Of a DNA stretch of 64,000 nt, positions 46,040 through 55,671 are shown piece by piece. Position 1 is the stretch's first letter, and the number at the start of each line of letters is the position of its first letter. Made by a program: the position numbers and the translations under genes. The DNA is taken from the NCBI GenBank assembly GCA_021792365.1, contig JAJYUT010000001.1, positions 868,001 through 932,000 on the forward strand, in the 5' to 3' direction. Below the pieces are notes generated by a model, which was given only the letters and a program-made list of their open reading frames with translations, was not told the DNA's origin and ran no database searches. Source of the DNA: Pseudomonadota bacterium (GTDB lineage Bacteria; Pseudomonadota; Alphaproteobacteria; Dongiales; Dongiaceae).

Positions 46040-46256
46040 CCCCTTCCCCTCTTGTGGGGGAAGGTTGGGATGGGGGGTGACGCCGCACGCCTATAGAGGA
46101 GGAACGATGAAATGTTCGGGGATCTGCCACGCGCTTCTGTAGTGCCTCGCAGGTACTCTTCAAACGCTCGTGCGGCGTCACCCCCAATCCAGCTTCGCCT
46201 AAGCTCACGTCGTTCGCTAAGGCTCCACATCCTTCCCCCACAAGGGGGGAAGGGGG
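46040..46256. repeat. CCCCTTCCCC-type inverted repeat element
   Basis: CCCCTTCCCC ... TTGTGGGGGAAGG (46040-46065) pairs with CCTTCCCCCACAA ... GGGGAAGGGG (46231-46256), and GGGGTGACGCCGCACG (46074-46089) pairs with CGTGCGGCGTCACCCC (46169-46184). The right arm carries about 45 additional bases between its two blocks. The element fills the spacer between exonuclease and ligase genes and has no coding potential. Confidence 0.8.
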
Positions 46257-46289
46257 TTCTGGATTGGGGAAAGAAGGGATAAGGCCGCT

Positions 46290-47297
46290 TCATTCCTCAT
46301 CCTCGTAGCCGATCAGCGACAGGGCGCGCGCCTTGCGACCGGTCTGCTGGATGGCGTGGATCAGCGCTTCCTCGCGGCCGTGCGTTACCCACACTTCCGG
46401 CGCATCGACATCGCGCACGGTCTGCAGCAGCTCGTCCCAGTCGCAATGGTCGGAGATGATGAGGGGCAGTTCGGCCCGCGCCTGCCGCGCCCGGGCGCGG
46501 ATGCGCATCCAACCCGAAGCGACTGCCGGCACGGGATCGCCCATGCGCCGGCTCCACACTTCGCCGATCGCGGAAGGCGGACAGAGCACGATCTCGCTCT
46601 TGAGCTGCGCCGGCACCATGCCCGCGACCGACGCCGTCGGCCCCAGCGCGACGCCGCGCGATTCGTAAAGCTGCGTCAGCGCCTGCAATGCGCCGTGCAG
46701 ATAGATCGGCCGGTCATAGCCGGCGCGGCGCAGCAGCGCGATCACGCGCTGGCACTTGCCGAGCGCATAGACGCCGATCAGGACGCTGCGGTCCGGAAAC
46801 AATTCGCGCGCATGCAGCACCTTCGCGATCTCGTTCTTGTCGGGCGGATGCCGGAAGACCGGCAGGCCGAAGGTCGCCTCGGTGACGAAGACGTCGCACT
46901 TGACCGGCGTGAAGGGCGGGCAGGTCGGATCGTAGCGCCGCTTGTAGTCGCCGGAGATCACGGCGCGGCAGCCGTCATGTTCCAGCACCACCTGCGCACT
47001 GCCAAGAATATGGCCGGCCGGCTCCAGCATGAGGGTGACATCGCCAAGGCTGATGCGCTCGCCATAGGCGAGGGCCTGTGTCTCGCGCGCGAACCCCTCG
47101 CCATAGCGCGCGGCCATGATCGCCAAAGTCTCGGTCGTCGCGGCCACCCTGCCATGGCCGGCGCGCGCATGGTCGCCATGGCCATGCGTGACGATCGCGC
47201 GATCGACCGGGCGCGACGGATCGATGAAGAATCCGCCGGGCTCGCAATAGAGCCCGCCGGGCATGGGCCTCAGCCAGTGTTGGGGGTGCAGGGGCAT
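46290..47297 (-). CDS. Ligase-associated DNA exonuclease (metallo-beta-lactamase fold)
   Basis: A 335-residue MBL/beta-CASP-type nuclease. The metal motif is VTHGHGDHARAGHG near residue 37, with LEPAGHILGSAQVVLE, VISGDYKRRYDPTCPP and the downstream DHCDWDELLQTV and VWVTHGRE motifs of the SNM1/exonuclease group. It is divergent from the Lhr helicase gene with a 76-base promoter region. The start at 47297 gives the family N-terminus LHPQHWLRPMPGGLYCEPG; the upstream open frame would overlap the helicase gene. Confidence 0.9.
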   Translation of the reverse strand: MPLHPQHWLRPMPGGLYCEPGGFFIDPSRPVDRAIVTHGHGDHARAGHGRVAATTETLAIMAARYGEGFARETQALAYGERISLGDVTLMLEPAGHILGSAQVVLEHDGCRAVISGDYKRRYDPTCPPFTPVKCDVFVTEATFGLPVFRHPPDKNEIAKVLHARELFPDRSVLIGVYALGKCQRVIALLRRAGYDRPIYLHGALQALTQLYESRGVALGPTASVAGMVPAQLKSEIVLCPPSAIGEVWSRRMGDPVPAVASGWMRIRARARQARAELPLIISDHCDWDELLQTVRDVDAPEVWVTHGREEALIHAIQQTGRKARALSLIGYEDEE

Positions 47298-47373
47298 TTC
47301 GCGCTCAGATTCAAAATCGTTGTATCGCCAGGGCTTTAACCTATGATGATCCGGTTTTGTTCCGCAAGCGCTC

Positions 47374-49851
47374 ATGGACCTGATTGCCACCACCAGCCTG
47401 CTGCCACCCCGCTTCGCCGCCTGGTTCCATGGCCGTGGCTGGCAGGTGCACGACCATCAGCTCGCGGTCCTTTCGGCGGTGCAGGCGGGACGCTCCCTCC
47501 TGCTGATTGCGCCGACCGGCGGCGGCAAGACACTGGCCGGCTTCCTGCCGAGCCTGGTGGAGCTGGCTGACGCTGACCCGAAGGCGAAGCGCACCGGTAT
47601 CCACACACTCTACATATCGCCGCTCAAGGCGCTGACAGTAGACGTCGCGCGCAACCTGGAGACGCCGATCGCGGAAATGGGGCTGCCGATCGAAAGCGAA
47701 ACCCGCACCGGCGACACGCCGCAGAACCGCCGGCAGCGGCAGCGCAAGCATCCGCCGCACATCCTGCTGACCACGCCGGAAAGCCTGGCGCTGCTGCTCT
47801 CCTACAGCGAGGCGCCGGAATACTTCGCTTCGCTCAAGACGGTCATCATCGATGAGCTGCACGCCATCGCCGATACCAAGCGCGGGCAGCTCCTGACGCT
47901 CGGCCTGGCGCGGCTGGCGCGGCTCGCGCCGCAATGCCGGTTCCTCGGCCTGAGTGCCACGGTCGCCGCGCCCGAGCGCGTCGCGCAGCACCTCAATTAC
48001 GGCGCTCGCCCTCTGGACATCATACGCGGCCGCGACGGCGCGCAGCCGGAGATCGGGATTCTCATTCCCGAGGCGCGTGTGCCGTGGAGCGGCCGCATGG
48101 CGCTGCACGCAGTGCCCGCGATCTATGACGAGATCAAGCGCCACAAGACGACGCTGGTGTTCGTCAATACGCGCGCGCAGGCGGAACTCGTGTTCCAGGG
48201 CCTGTGGCGGCTCAATGACGACAATCTCGCCATCGGGCTGCATCACGGCTCGCTGGCGGTTGAGCAAAGGCGCAAGATTGAGGCGGCGATGGCGCGCGGG
48301 GCCTTGCGCGCGGTGGTCGCGACCTCATCCCTCGATCTCGGCATCGATTGGGGCGACATCGACCTCGTCATCCAGGTGGGCGCGCCCAAGGGGGCAAGCC
48401 GCCTGCTGCAGCGCATCGGACGCGCCAATCACCGGCTGGATGAACCGAGCCGCGCGTTGCTGGTGCCGGCCAACCGCTTCGAGGTGCTGGAGTGCAAGGC
48501 CGCCATCGAAGCGGCGCTGGAGAAGGACCTCGACGAGTATCCGCCGCGACCCTACTGCCTAGACGTTCTGGCGCAGCACATTTTGTGCTTGGCTTGCGCG
48601 GGTTCGGTGGATCCCGATGCGCTCTATCTCGAGGTGACGAGTGCAGCGGCGTACGCGGCTCTGCCGCGCGAGGAATTCGACCGGGTGTTCGCCTTCGTGC
48701 GCGATGGCGGCTATGCGCTGAAGGCCTATGATCGCTGGAAACGCCTGCGCCAGATGCCGCCGGAAAACGGCAAGCCAGGCGGCTGGCGCGCCGCCAACAT
48801 GACGGTGGTGCGCCAGTACCGCATGAACGTTGGCACCATCGTCGAGGCGCCGATGCTGAAGGTGCGCCTGGGCCGCGGCCAGGCATTGGGCGAGGTGGAG
48901 GAATGGTTCGTGCAGGGCCTGCTGCCGGGCGATACCTTCATGTTCGCCGGCCGCCTGCTGCGCTTCGAGGGCATCCGCGAGATGTCGGTCGTCTGCTCGC
49001 TGGCGAAGAGCGGCGAGCCGAAAGTGCCGGTCTATGGCGGCGGGCGCCTGCCCCTGACCTCGGGCCTTGCCGACCGGGTGCGGGCGATCCTGGAGGATCG
49101 GCGTCAGCAAACGGACTTGCCCCATGACGTGCAGGAATGGCTGCGGCTGCAGCGTTGGCGGTCGGTCGTGCCGACGCGCTCGCGTCTGCTGATCGAGAGC
49201 TTCCCGCGCGGCAACAAGGAATTCCTCGTGGCGTACTGCTTCGAAGGGCGGATCGCGCACCAGACGCTCGGCATGCTGCTGACGCGGCGCATGGAGCGCG
49301 CCGGCTTGAAGCCGCTCGGCTTCGTCGCAACGGATTACGTGCTCGCCACCTGGGCCCTGGGCGCGCCGACGCAGGAGCAGGTCGAGCGGCTGCTCGCGGA
49401 AGACATGCTGGGTGACGACCTGGAGGAATGGCTGGAGGATTCCTCCATGCTGCGGCGCTCCTTCCGCAATGTCGCGGTGATCGCGGGGCTGATCGAGCGC
49501 CGCCATCCGGGCGAGGAGAAGAACCGCCGACAGATCACCTTCAATGCCGATCTCATCTATGATGTCTTGCGCAAGCACGAGCCGGACCACATCCTGCTGC
49601 GCGCGACGCGGCAGGACGCGGCGTGGAACCTGGCGGACGTGCAGCGCCTGGGCGATTTCCTGAAGCGCGTGCGGGGCAGGATCGATTTGCGGCGGCTGGA
49701 TCGCGTCACGCCGCTTGCAGTGCCGGTTCTCGTCACCCTCGGGAGCGAGCAGGTTGGCAACGAGGCGATGGACGCGCTGCTGGAGCAGGCGGCCGCCGAT
49801 CTGATTGCGGAAGCGACCAGCGGCGAGCCGGGGCAGGAGGCGATGTTGTGA
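47374..49851 (+). CDS. Lhr-family DNA helicase (ligase-associated DEAD/DEAH box helicase)
   Basis: Superfamily 2 3'-5' ssDNA translocase/helicase with an Lhr core. The 825-residue protein has the Q-motif region, Walker A APTGGGKT (46-53), TTPESLALLL, DELH (160-163), LGLSATVAAPE, VFVNTRAQAEL and TSSLDLGIDWGDIDLV with QRIGRANHR, then the winged-helix and Lhr-specific C-terminal domains (FVQGLLPGDTFMFAGRLLRFEG). It lacks the long extra C-terminal extension of Lhr-L proteins, as expected for the ligase-associated type. Divergent from the exonuclease gene and followed after 16 bases by the metallophosphoesterase gene. Confidence 0.94.
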   Translation: MDLIATTSLLPPRFAAWFHGRGWQVHDHQLAVLSAVQAGRSLLLIAPTGGGKTLAGFLPSLVELADADPKAKRTGIHTLYISPLKALTVDVARNLETPIAEMGLPIESETRTGDTPQNRRQRQRKHPPHILLTTPESLALLLSYSEAPEYFASLKTVIIDELHAIADTKRGQLLTLGLARLARLAPQCRFLGLSATVAAPERVAQHLNYGARPLDIIRGRDGAQPEIGILIPEARVPWSGRMALHAVPAIYDEIKRHKTTLVFVNTRAQAELVFQGLWRLNDDNLAIGLHHGSLAVEQRRKIEAAMARGALRAVVATSSLDLGIDWGDIDLVIQVGAPKGASRLLQRIGRANHRLDEPSRALLVPANRFEVLECKAAIEAALEKDLDEYPPRPYCLDVLAQHILCLACAGSVDPDALYLEVTSAAAYAALPREEFDRVFAFVRDGGYALKAYDRWKRLRQMPPENGKPGGWRAANMTVVRQYRMNVGTIVEAPMLKVRLGRGQALGEVEEWFVQGLLPGDTFMFAGRLLRFEGIREMSVVCSLAKSGEPKVPVYGGGRLPLTSGLADRVRAILEDRRQQTDLPHDVQEWLRLQRWRSVVPTRSRLLIESFPRGNKEFLVAYCFEGRIAHQTLGMLLTRRMERAGLKPLGFVATDYVLATWALGAPTQEQVERLLAEDMLGDDLEEWLEDSSMLRRSFRNVAVIAGLIERRHPGEEKNRRQITFNADLIYDVLRKHEPDHILLRATRQDAAWNLADVQRLGDFLKRVRGRIDLRRLDRVTPLAVPVLVTLGSEQVGNEAMDALLEQAAADLIAEATSGEPGQEAML

Positions 49852-49867
49852 TCATCAAGAGCAAAGA

Positions 49868-50590
49868 ATGAGCAGAACGATCAACGTGTCCTGGCACGGG
49901 ACCTCCCTGCAGCTCGATCTCGAGGGCGCGCTCTATTGGCCGGAGGAGCGGCTGCTGGTCGCGGCCGACCTGCATCTCGAAAAAGGCACGTCATTCGCCC
50001 GCTCTGCCGGGCGCCTGCTGCCGCCCTATGACAGCGCGCAGACGGTGGCACGGCTGGAGCGGCTGGTGGCGCAGTACCGCCCGCTGCGCGTCGTCGCGCT
50101 CGGCGATTCCTTTCATGACCGCGCCGGTCCGGCGCGGCTGGACGGCGCGGTGGCGGAACGCATCCGCGCGTTGAGCGACCGCGTCGACTGGATCTGGATC
50201 CACGGCAATCACGACCCCTTGCCGCCGAAGCAGTTGGGCGGACGCGGCGCCGTCGAGATCGCCATCGGCCCGCTGGTCTTCCGGCATGACGCGCATCGTG
50301 AGCAGCCCGCCGGAGGTGGCGAGGTGATCGGCCACTATCATCCGGTCGCGTCGGTCTCGACCCGCGGGCGTTCGTTCCGCCGCCGCTGCTTCGCGATCGG
50401 GCGAGACCGCCTGCTGCTGCCAGCTTTCGGCGCCTATGCCGGCGGGCTCAATGTGCGCGAAGCCGCGATCCGCAGCCTGCTCGATTCGGCGGCGCGCGTG
50501 GCGCTGCTCGGACGCGACCGGCTGCACCTCTTCCCCCTTGCGGCCGTGCTGCCCGATGCGACCCTGCCGCCATTCGAACTGCTGAGGTAG
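49868..50590 (+). CDS. pdeM: Ligase-associated DNA damage response metallophosphoesterase
   Basis: Calcineurin-like phosphoesterase of 240 residues, the MPE partner of the Lhr/ligase/exonuclease set. Metal motifs in order: ADLHLEKGTSFA, VVALGDSFHDRAG, WIHGNHDPLPP and VIGHYHPVA. Characterised homologues act on phosphodiesters and may process DNA ends. ATG 49868 lies shortly after the helicase stop, so the two genes are co-transcribed. Confidence 0.9.
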   Translation: MSRTINVSWHGTSLQLDLEGALYWPEERLLVAADLHLEKGTSFARSAGRLLPPYDSAQTVARLERLVAQYRPLRVVALGDSFHDRAGPARLDGAVAERIRALSDRVDWIWIHGNHDPLPPKQLGGRGAVEIAIGPLVFRHDAHREQPAGGGEVIGHYHPVASVSTRGRSFRRRCFAIGRDRLLLPAFGAYAGGLNVREAAIRSLLDSAARVALLGRDRLHLFPLAAVLPDATLPPFELLR

Positions 50591-50707
50591 CACGGCTGCT
50601 ACCTTCCCTTGTCGCTGGATTCCAAGGCGGCTCGGTGGCATATAAGCCCCGGCATCAACCGCAGCGTGCAGCAGTGTATTGGTTGTGGCTCATGAGGGAG
50701 TGAGGTA

Positions 50708-52264
50708 GTGGTCCATTTCGCTGTTGTTCCTGCCCCGAGGACCCATTCCTTCATTTCGAACGGATTCCGCACCGGGCGTTTTCGCCCGCTGCTCAACCTC
50801 GTCTTGGTGGCGCTGTTTGCGGTCATTGCCGAGCGTCTGGCGCACGCCCAGGATGACGCGGGCGGGGCGGACGCGGTGGAGCCGGCCGCGGTCAGCCTGC
50901 TGCCGACCAATGAGTCCTGGATCGGCGATCTGGACGGCATGCGCGAGCGGCGGCAGATCCGGCTCCTGGTGCCGTACAGCAAGACGTTCTACGCCATCGA
51001 CCGCGGCGGGCAACAGCACGGCATCACTTACGAGGTCGGGCGCGCCCTCGAGGAGTGGCTGAACAAGAGAGAGAACACGAAGGCGCTGCGCATCTCAGTC
51101 ATCTTCATTCCGGTCGCCCGCGACCGTCTCCTCCCCGGTTTACTGGATGGGACCGGCGACATCGCGACCGGCAACATCACGATCACTGAGGCGCGCTCAG
51201 GAATGGTCCAGTTCACGCTTCCGTTCGGTTCGGACATCAAAGAGGTGCTGGTGACCGGGCCAACCGCGCCGCCCGTAACGACGCTCGAGGATCTTGCAGG
51301 CGACGAGATTCTTGTGCGTCGGTCGAGCAGCTATTTCGAGCATCTCGAGGCCATCAACAAGGCCTGGACCGCTTCAGGCAGGCCGATCATCTCCCTGGTG
51401 CCGCTCGATGAGGAGCTGGAAGACGAGGATCTCATGGAGATGGTGAACGCCGGATTGCTGCCCTGGGCAGTCGTGGACCAGCACAAGGCCGATCTGTGGG
51501 CCCGGGTATTCACGAAACTGGTGGTGCGCGATGATGTCGTCGTCAACCAGGGTGGGGAGGTCGCTTGGGCGGTGCGCAGGAACACCCCCCTGCTGCTTGC
51601 CGAGTTGAACGCCTTCGTCGAAGACCACAGGGACGGCACCGCCTTCGGCAACATCATGCAGAAGCGCTACTTCGGCAGCGACAAGTTCGTGAAGCGCTCG
51701 ACCTCCCCGGAGGAGTTGAAGAAGTTCGAGGCCATTGCGGAGCTGTTCCGCAAGTACAGCCGCGACTACCAGTTCGATTGGCTGATGATCGCGGCCCAGG
51801 CCTATCAGGAATCAAAACTGGACCAGTCTGCACGCAGCCCGCGCGGGGCGGTCGGGGTCATGCAGCTTCTGCCATCGACGGCCGCCGATCCCGCCGTGGG
51901 CATTCCCGATATCGAGCACAGCGTCGAGAACAACATACACGCGGGCGTGAAATATCTGCGGGTGCTGTCGGACCGTTATCTGGACGACCCCGCCCTTGAC
52001 GACAAGAACCGCACGCTGATGGCGTTTGCCGCGTACAACGCCGGCCCTGGCAATCTGCGGAAGTTCCGGCGTATGGCCGCCAATTCGGGCCTCGACCCCG
52101 ATGTCTGGTTCCACAACGTGGAGCATGCGGCGGCAAAGGTCGTGGGTCGCGAAACCGTCCAGTATGTCGCCAACATCTACAAGTACTATGTCGCCTACCG
52201 GCTGTTGACGGAGCGGTTCGAAAAGCGGATGGAGGCGAAGCAGGGAGTCGTGCCGACGCCCTGA
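50708..52264 (+). CDS. MltF-like membrane-bound lytic murein transglycosylase
   Basis: Two-domain periplasmic enzyme of 518 residues. A membrane/signal segment (RPLLNLVLVALFAVIAERLAHA) lies at about residues 25-47; a solute-binding-protein type 3 domain covers about 75-310 (ITYEVGRALEEWL, GDIATGNITITEAR); a family 1 transglycosylase domain covers about 345-480 with catalytic Glu368 in AAQAYQESKLDQSARSPRGA and GVMQLLPSTA, FAAYNAGPGN. It should cleave peptidoglycan to 1,6-anhydro products, perhaps gated by a ligand. The GTG start has GAGGGAGTGAGG upstream. Confidence 0.88.
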   Translation: MVHFAVVPAPRTHSFISNGFRTGRFRPLLNLVLVALFAVIAERLAHAQDDAGGADAVEPAAVSLLPTNESWIGDLDGMRERRQIRLLVPYSKTFYAIDRGGQQHGITYEVGRALEEWLNKRENTKALRISVIFIPVARDRLLPGLLDGTGDIATGNITITEARSGMVQFTLPFGSDIKEVLVTGPTAPPVTTLEDLAGDEILVRRSSSYFEHLEAINKAWTASGRPIISLVPLDEELEDEDLMEMVNAGLLPWAVVDQHKADLWARVFTKLVVRDDVVVNQGGEVAWAVRRNTPLLLAELNAFVEDHRDGTAFGNIMQKRYFGSDKFVKRSTSPEELKKFEAIAELFRKYSRDYQFDWLMIAAQAYQESKLDQSARSPRGAVGVMQLLPSTAADPAVGIPDIEHSVENNIHAGVKYLRVLSDRYLDDPALDDKNRTLMAFAAYNAGPGNLRKFRRMAANSGLDPDVWFHNVEHAAAKVVGRETVQYVANIYKYYVAYRLLTERFEKRMEAKQGVVPTP

Positions 52265-52345
52265 CGTGGCGCCGCGGAACCCTCCTGGTCGTGGGGCGTG
52301 GCCTGACGAGCGGTAAGAAGCACGTGCTTTGAGACCGCGCGCTCT

Positions 52346-54544
52346 CTACAAAAACCAGTACGGCCGGATGCCGGTCTCGGCGGGAAAGCGCTGGAGCGCG
52401 GGCGGCGCCACTGCCGCCGGATGTCCTTCCAGGCGGTCGCGCTCGGCCTTGAGTGGCACCAGGCGGTGCCAATCGAACGTCTCCTGCCCGCCATGCGGCC
52501 ATGCGCGCGTGTCGTCGAAGGCAAGCAGCCAGTCCAGGCCGCGCCGCAGGGAATGTCCCCCGCGTGCGCGATAGGACCAGAGATCCTCGCCGCAGGTTTC
52601 GGCGATGCGGGCCAGCGCGCTCCAGGCCTGCAGGTTGAAGCAGCAGGCGTGCAGGCCGTCCGGTCGCGTCACCTCGTGCGGCTGGCTGCCATCCGGGTCG
52701 AATTGGATCTGGATGCGCTCGCGGCACCGGCGGAAGATCTCGACCAGCGCGCCGGAATCGCCGAGATAGGCGCCGATCGCCGCCGCCTGCAGATCATGGA
52801 CGGTGCCGATGTGGCCGGGCGCCAGCAGCGCCTCGCCCCCTTGCCGGCTGTCGCACATCCAGTCGCGATAGGCGGTGAGCCACGCGCGGAACTTCGCGCG
52901 GTCGCGCCAGCCGAGCGCGCCGGCCTCGGCCAGGAGCCGCGCGCCGTCGAGCAGCAGCGGCAGATCGCGCATCTCCACCAGTCCCGTACCGCTCCCGTTT
53001 TCGCCATCCTGGCCCGACCGCATGTGCGCGTAGCGCAGGTGCGGGTTCATGCGCGTGCGCCGCGCCAGGAACCAGCGCCGCAGCAGAGCCGCGCCATGTG
53101 CTGCGAACGCGTCCTTCCCGCTGATCCGCCACGCCAGGGCGCAAATCGCGGCGTCCTCCAGCACGCGCTGCAGGCGGCTGCGATTGACTTGCTCGGCGCC
53201 AGCCGTGTCCGGCGCCTCGGGGATCGGCGTCCCGGGGTCCGGCCAGGCGGACCAGTAATCGTGCCTGTCGCCGCTCGGCGCGCAGCCGGTCTGGTCGGTG
53301 ACGGCGCAGAGGCCGCGCTCCATCGCCGTGCGGGCGTCGGCCACAAGGCGCCAGGCGGCGTCTTGCCAGGCTTCGGGAGCCGGGCCGCCAGCCCGCGCGG
53401 CGTCGCGCAGGCGGTCGAGCGAGTCGGGGCGATAGAGCATAAGACGGCCGGGCTGCAGCCGCGCCGACATCACGCGCTCGTCCAGCGCATCCAGCATGGT
53501 GATGATGGCCGAACCGCGCTTGCGCCTGCGCATGCGCATGGCGTCCTGGCCGATCTCCTGCCGTGGGCGCCCGGATTGCAGCCGCGTGACCCAGCCGGCG
53601 AAGAGGAAGCAGGGCGGGTGGGCCGCGGCTTCCTTCGTCGCGTGATACTTCGGGCCCAAGTCCAGGTTGTCCCAGGGTCCCGGCACGCCGAGCCGCAGCA
53701 GCAGCTCCACCTTCGGCGCCATGCCATAGGGATAGGCCGGGTCGAACATCAGCTCGGCATCGCGGCGGAACAGGATCTGCGGCTCATCCGCCGCCTGCGG
53801 ACGATACGATGGGTTGAGTACGGCGCGATTTGAGGCGATGCGCGCCATTGGCACGATGAAATACTTCACATAAGGCTGCGCCAGCACGGCCTCGCGCAGT
53901 TCCGACCATGCGGCCTCGCCCAGGAAGCAGTTGCCGTCCCATGGCATGACCCATTTCGCGGCGGCGCGGCCGTCCTGGAGCGCGGCGTTGCGGGCGCCGT
54001 TGTTGTTCATGACGTAGTTGTTCTTGGCAGTGCGGATCGGAAGCTGGCGCTGCGCCCTGTCCACGTCGATGCCCTGCATCGCCAGGCGCAGCAGCCCGCC
54101 GCGATGACCCGACCGGTCGAGGTCCCAGCCCACCTGGGCGTATTTCTCGATCCTGAACGGGATGCGCCGATAGCTCTGGCGATGCCGCTCCAGCAGCGCG
54201 ATGACGGCCTCCTCCTCGCGCGGGTCGACGATGCGGTTGACCAGCCAGGTCTTCCGGCAGTCCGCCAGGTCCGGCTCGCGCTCAAGGATGAAGCGCACGT
54301 TGGCCCGGGCGCTGCCCTTGGCGTGGCGCGGCGGCAAGTCATTCCCGATGATGCGGCACAGGATGAAGCGGTCGGGCTCGTCCGCCAGCCCGCGGGCGGC
54401 ATATTCCGCGCGCAACGCATCGACGTCGAGCGCGGGTTGAGGTCGCGGCGGTTCGCGAACCGGCTCTTCCTGCAATGGCCGCTTGATCAGGGCCCGCGCG
54501 CGCCGGCCAAGCTTGCGGAGCTGCTTGATCGCTTGCAACGTCAC
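52346..54544 (-). CDS. Large fusion: glycosyltransferase-like N-terminal region and alginate-lyase-like C-terminal domain
   Basis: A 732-residue protein. Residues about 55-320 contain FILCRIIGNDLPPRH, TWLVNRIVDPREEE, YVMNNNGARNAAL and WVMPWDGNCF; the last could be a DxD-like element, and the whole resembles a nucleotide-sugar transferase, an inference. Residues about 425-700 match the alginate lyase (PF05426) helical fold: RHDYWSAWPDPG, RMNPHLRYAHM, GLVEMRDLPLLLDGARLL, GSQPHEVTRPDGLHACCFNL. The catalytic NNHxxWYD of that fold reads GHIGTVHD, so lyase activity is doubtful. No signal peptide. GTG 54544 has AGGGG upstream; TTG 54598 is an alternative. Role in polysaccharide metabolism inferred. 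Confidence 0.65.
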   Translation of the reverse strand: MTLQAIKQLRKLGRRARALIKRPLQEEPVREPPRPQPALDVDALRAEYAARGLADEPDRFILCRIIGNDLPPRHAKGSARANVRFILEREPDLADCRKTWLVNRIVDPREEEAVIALLERHRQSYRRIPFRIEKYAQVGWDLDRSGHRGGLLRLAMQGIDVDRAQRQLPIRTAKNNYVMNNNGARNAALQDGRAAAKWVMPWDGNCFLGEAAWSELREAVLAQPYVKYFIVPMARIASNRAVLNPSYRPQAADEPQILFRRDAELMFDPAYPYGMAPKVELLLRLGVPGPWDNLDLGPKYHATKEAAAHPPCFLFAGWVTRLQSGRPRQEIGQDAMRMRRRKRGSAIITMLDALDERVMSARLQPGRLMLYRPDSLDRLRDAARAGGPAPEAWQDAAWRLVADARTAMERGLCAVTDQTGCAPSGDRHDYWSAWPDPGTPIPEAPDTAGAEQVNRSRLQRVLEDAAICALAWRISGKDAFAAHGAALLRRWFLARRTRMNPHLRYAHMRSGQDGENGSGTGLVEMRDLPLLLDGARLLAEAGALGWRDRAKFRAWLTAYRDWMCDSRQGGEALLAPGHIGTVHDLQAAAIGAYLGDSGALVEIFRRCRERIQIQFDPDGSQPHEVTRPDGLHACCFNLQAWSALARIAETCGEDLWSYRARGGHSLRRGLDWLLAFDDTRAWPHGGQETFDWHRLVPLKAERDRLEGHPAAVAPPALQRFPAETGIRPYWFL

Positions 54545-54659
54545 GCCGTGAACCCCTATCGGACTGCGCGACGGTAAAGCGGGCCACGGGCTTGTCAAGC
54601 CGGCATGAACGCCCGCGGCGAGGCTGGGTTGAAGCTGGGCCTGCCGGGCCGCGGCGGCG

Positions 54660-55520
54660 CTAGAACCGGTCCACTGGGATCTTCAGATAAGACACGCCGT
54701 TGGATTCCGGCGGCGGAAAGGCGCCGGCGCGGATATTCACCTGCACTGCGGGCAGCAGCAAAGCAGGCATCTCCAAGGTGCGGTCGCGCTCCTCGCGCAT
54801 TGCGACGAATTCGTCCTCGTTCTTGCCGGCGAAGTGGACGTTCCCGGCGCGCTGCTCCGCCACCGTTACGCAGGCCCGCGGCTCGCGCCCATCCGGCGGA
54901 TAATCGTGGCATTGATAGAGCCGCGTCTCCGGCGGCAGGCCGAGGATGCGCTGGATCGAGCGATAGAGCGTGCGCGCATCGCCGCCCGGGAAATCGCAGC
55001 GCGCGGTCCCGTAATCCGGCGCGAACAGGGTATCGCCGATGAACGCCGTGTCCTCGGCCACATAGGTGACGCAGGCCGGCGTGTGACCGGGAGTCGCCAT
55101 GACCCGCACCGCCAGGCTGCCGATCCGGAAGGACTCGCCATCGGCGAACAGGCGGTCGAACTGCCGGCCGTCCAGCGGGAAGTCGCTTCCGAGATTGTAG
55201 ATCTTGCTGAACGCCTGCTGCACGGCCGGTATCTGTGCGCCGGTCCCGATCTGACCGCCCAGCTTCGCGCGGATATAGGGGGCGGCAGTGAAGTGGTCGG
55301 CATGGGCATGGGTCTCCAGCACCCACTCGACCCGCCAGTTGCGATGCCGCACCGCCGCGATCAGCCTTTCGGCGCCCGAGGTGCCGGTACGTCCGGCCTT
55401 GATGTCGAAATCCAGCACGGAATCCACGACGGCGCAGGAGCCGGCCCCCGCATCGGCCAAGACATGGCTATAGCTCTTGGTGGCCGGATCGAAGAAGCTC
55501 AGGACGGTCGGCGCTGGCAT
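54660..55520 (-). CDS. MBL-fold hydrolase of the persulfide dioxygenase / Blh type
   Basis: A 286-residue metallo-beta-lactamase-fold protein with THAHADHFTAAPY for metal binding, MATPGHTPACVTYV, FIGDTLFAPDYGTARCDFPGGDA and YQCHDYPPDGREP, the pattern of ETHE1-like persulfide dioxygenases and the bacterial Blh proteins paired with BigR-type regulators. A C-terminal extension (PALLLPAVQVNIRAGAFPPP) is typical of Blh. GGGAGATG precedes ATG 55520. A divergent ArsR gene supports a sulfide/persulfide response role. Confidence 0.85.
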   Translation of the reverse strand: MPAPTVLSFFDPATKSYSHVLADAGAGSCAVVDSVLDFDIKAGRTGTSGAERLIAAVRHRNWRVEWVLETHAHADHFTAAPYIRAKLGGQIGTGAQIPAVQQAFSKIYNLGSDFPLDGRQFDRLFADGESFRIGSLAVRVMATPGHTPACVTYVAEDTAFIGDTLFAPDYGTARCDFPGGDARTLYRSIQRILGLPPETRLYQCHDYPPDGREPRACVTVAEQRAGNVHFAGKNEDEFVAMREERDRTLEMPALLLPAVQVNIRAGAFPPPESNGVSYLKIPVDRF

Positions 55521-55671
55521 GGCGCATCTCCCGTGCAATGTCTCGCGCGGCCGCCGTACTACCCAAGGATCGCGCGACGCGCCAGCGATTTCGACGGCCT
55601 CACGAAAATATCCGCCGCCTCTGCAGGATTCCTGCATTCCCGCGCAGCCTTGCCAACATATTGTTGCATCG

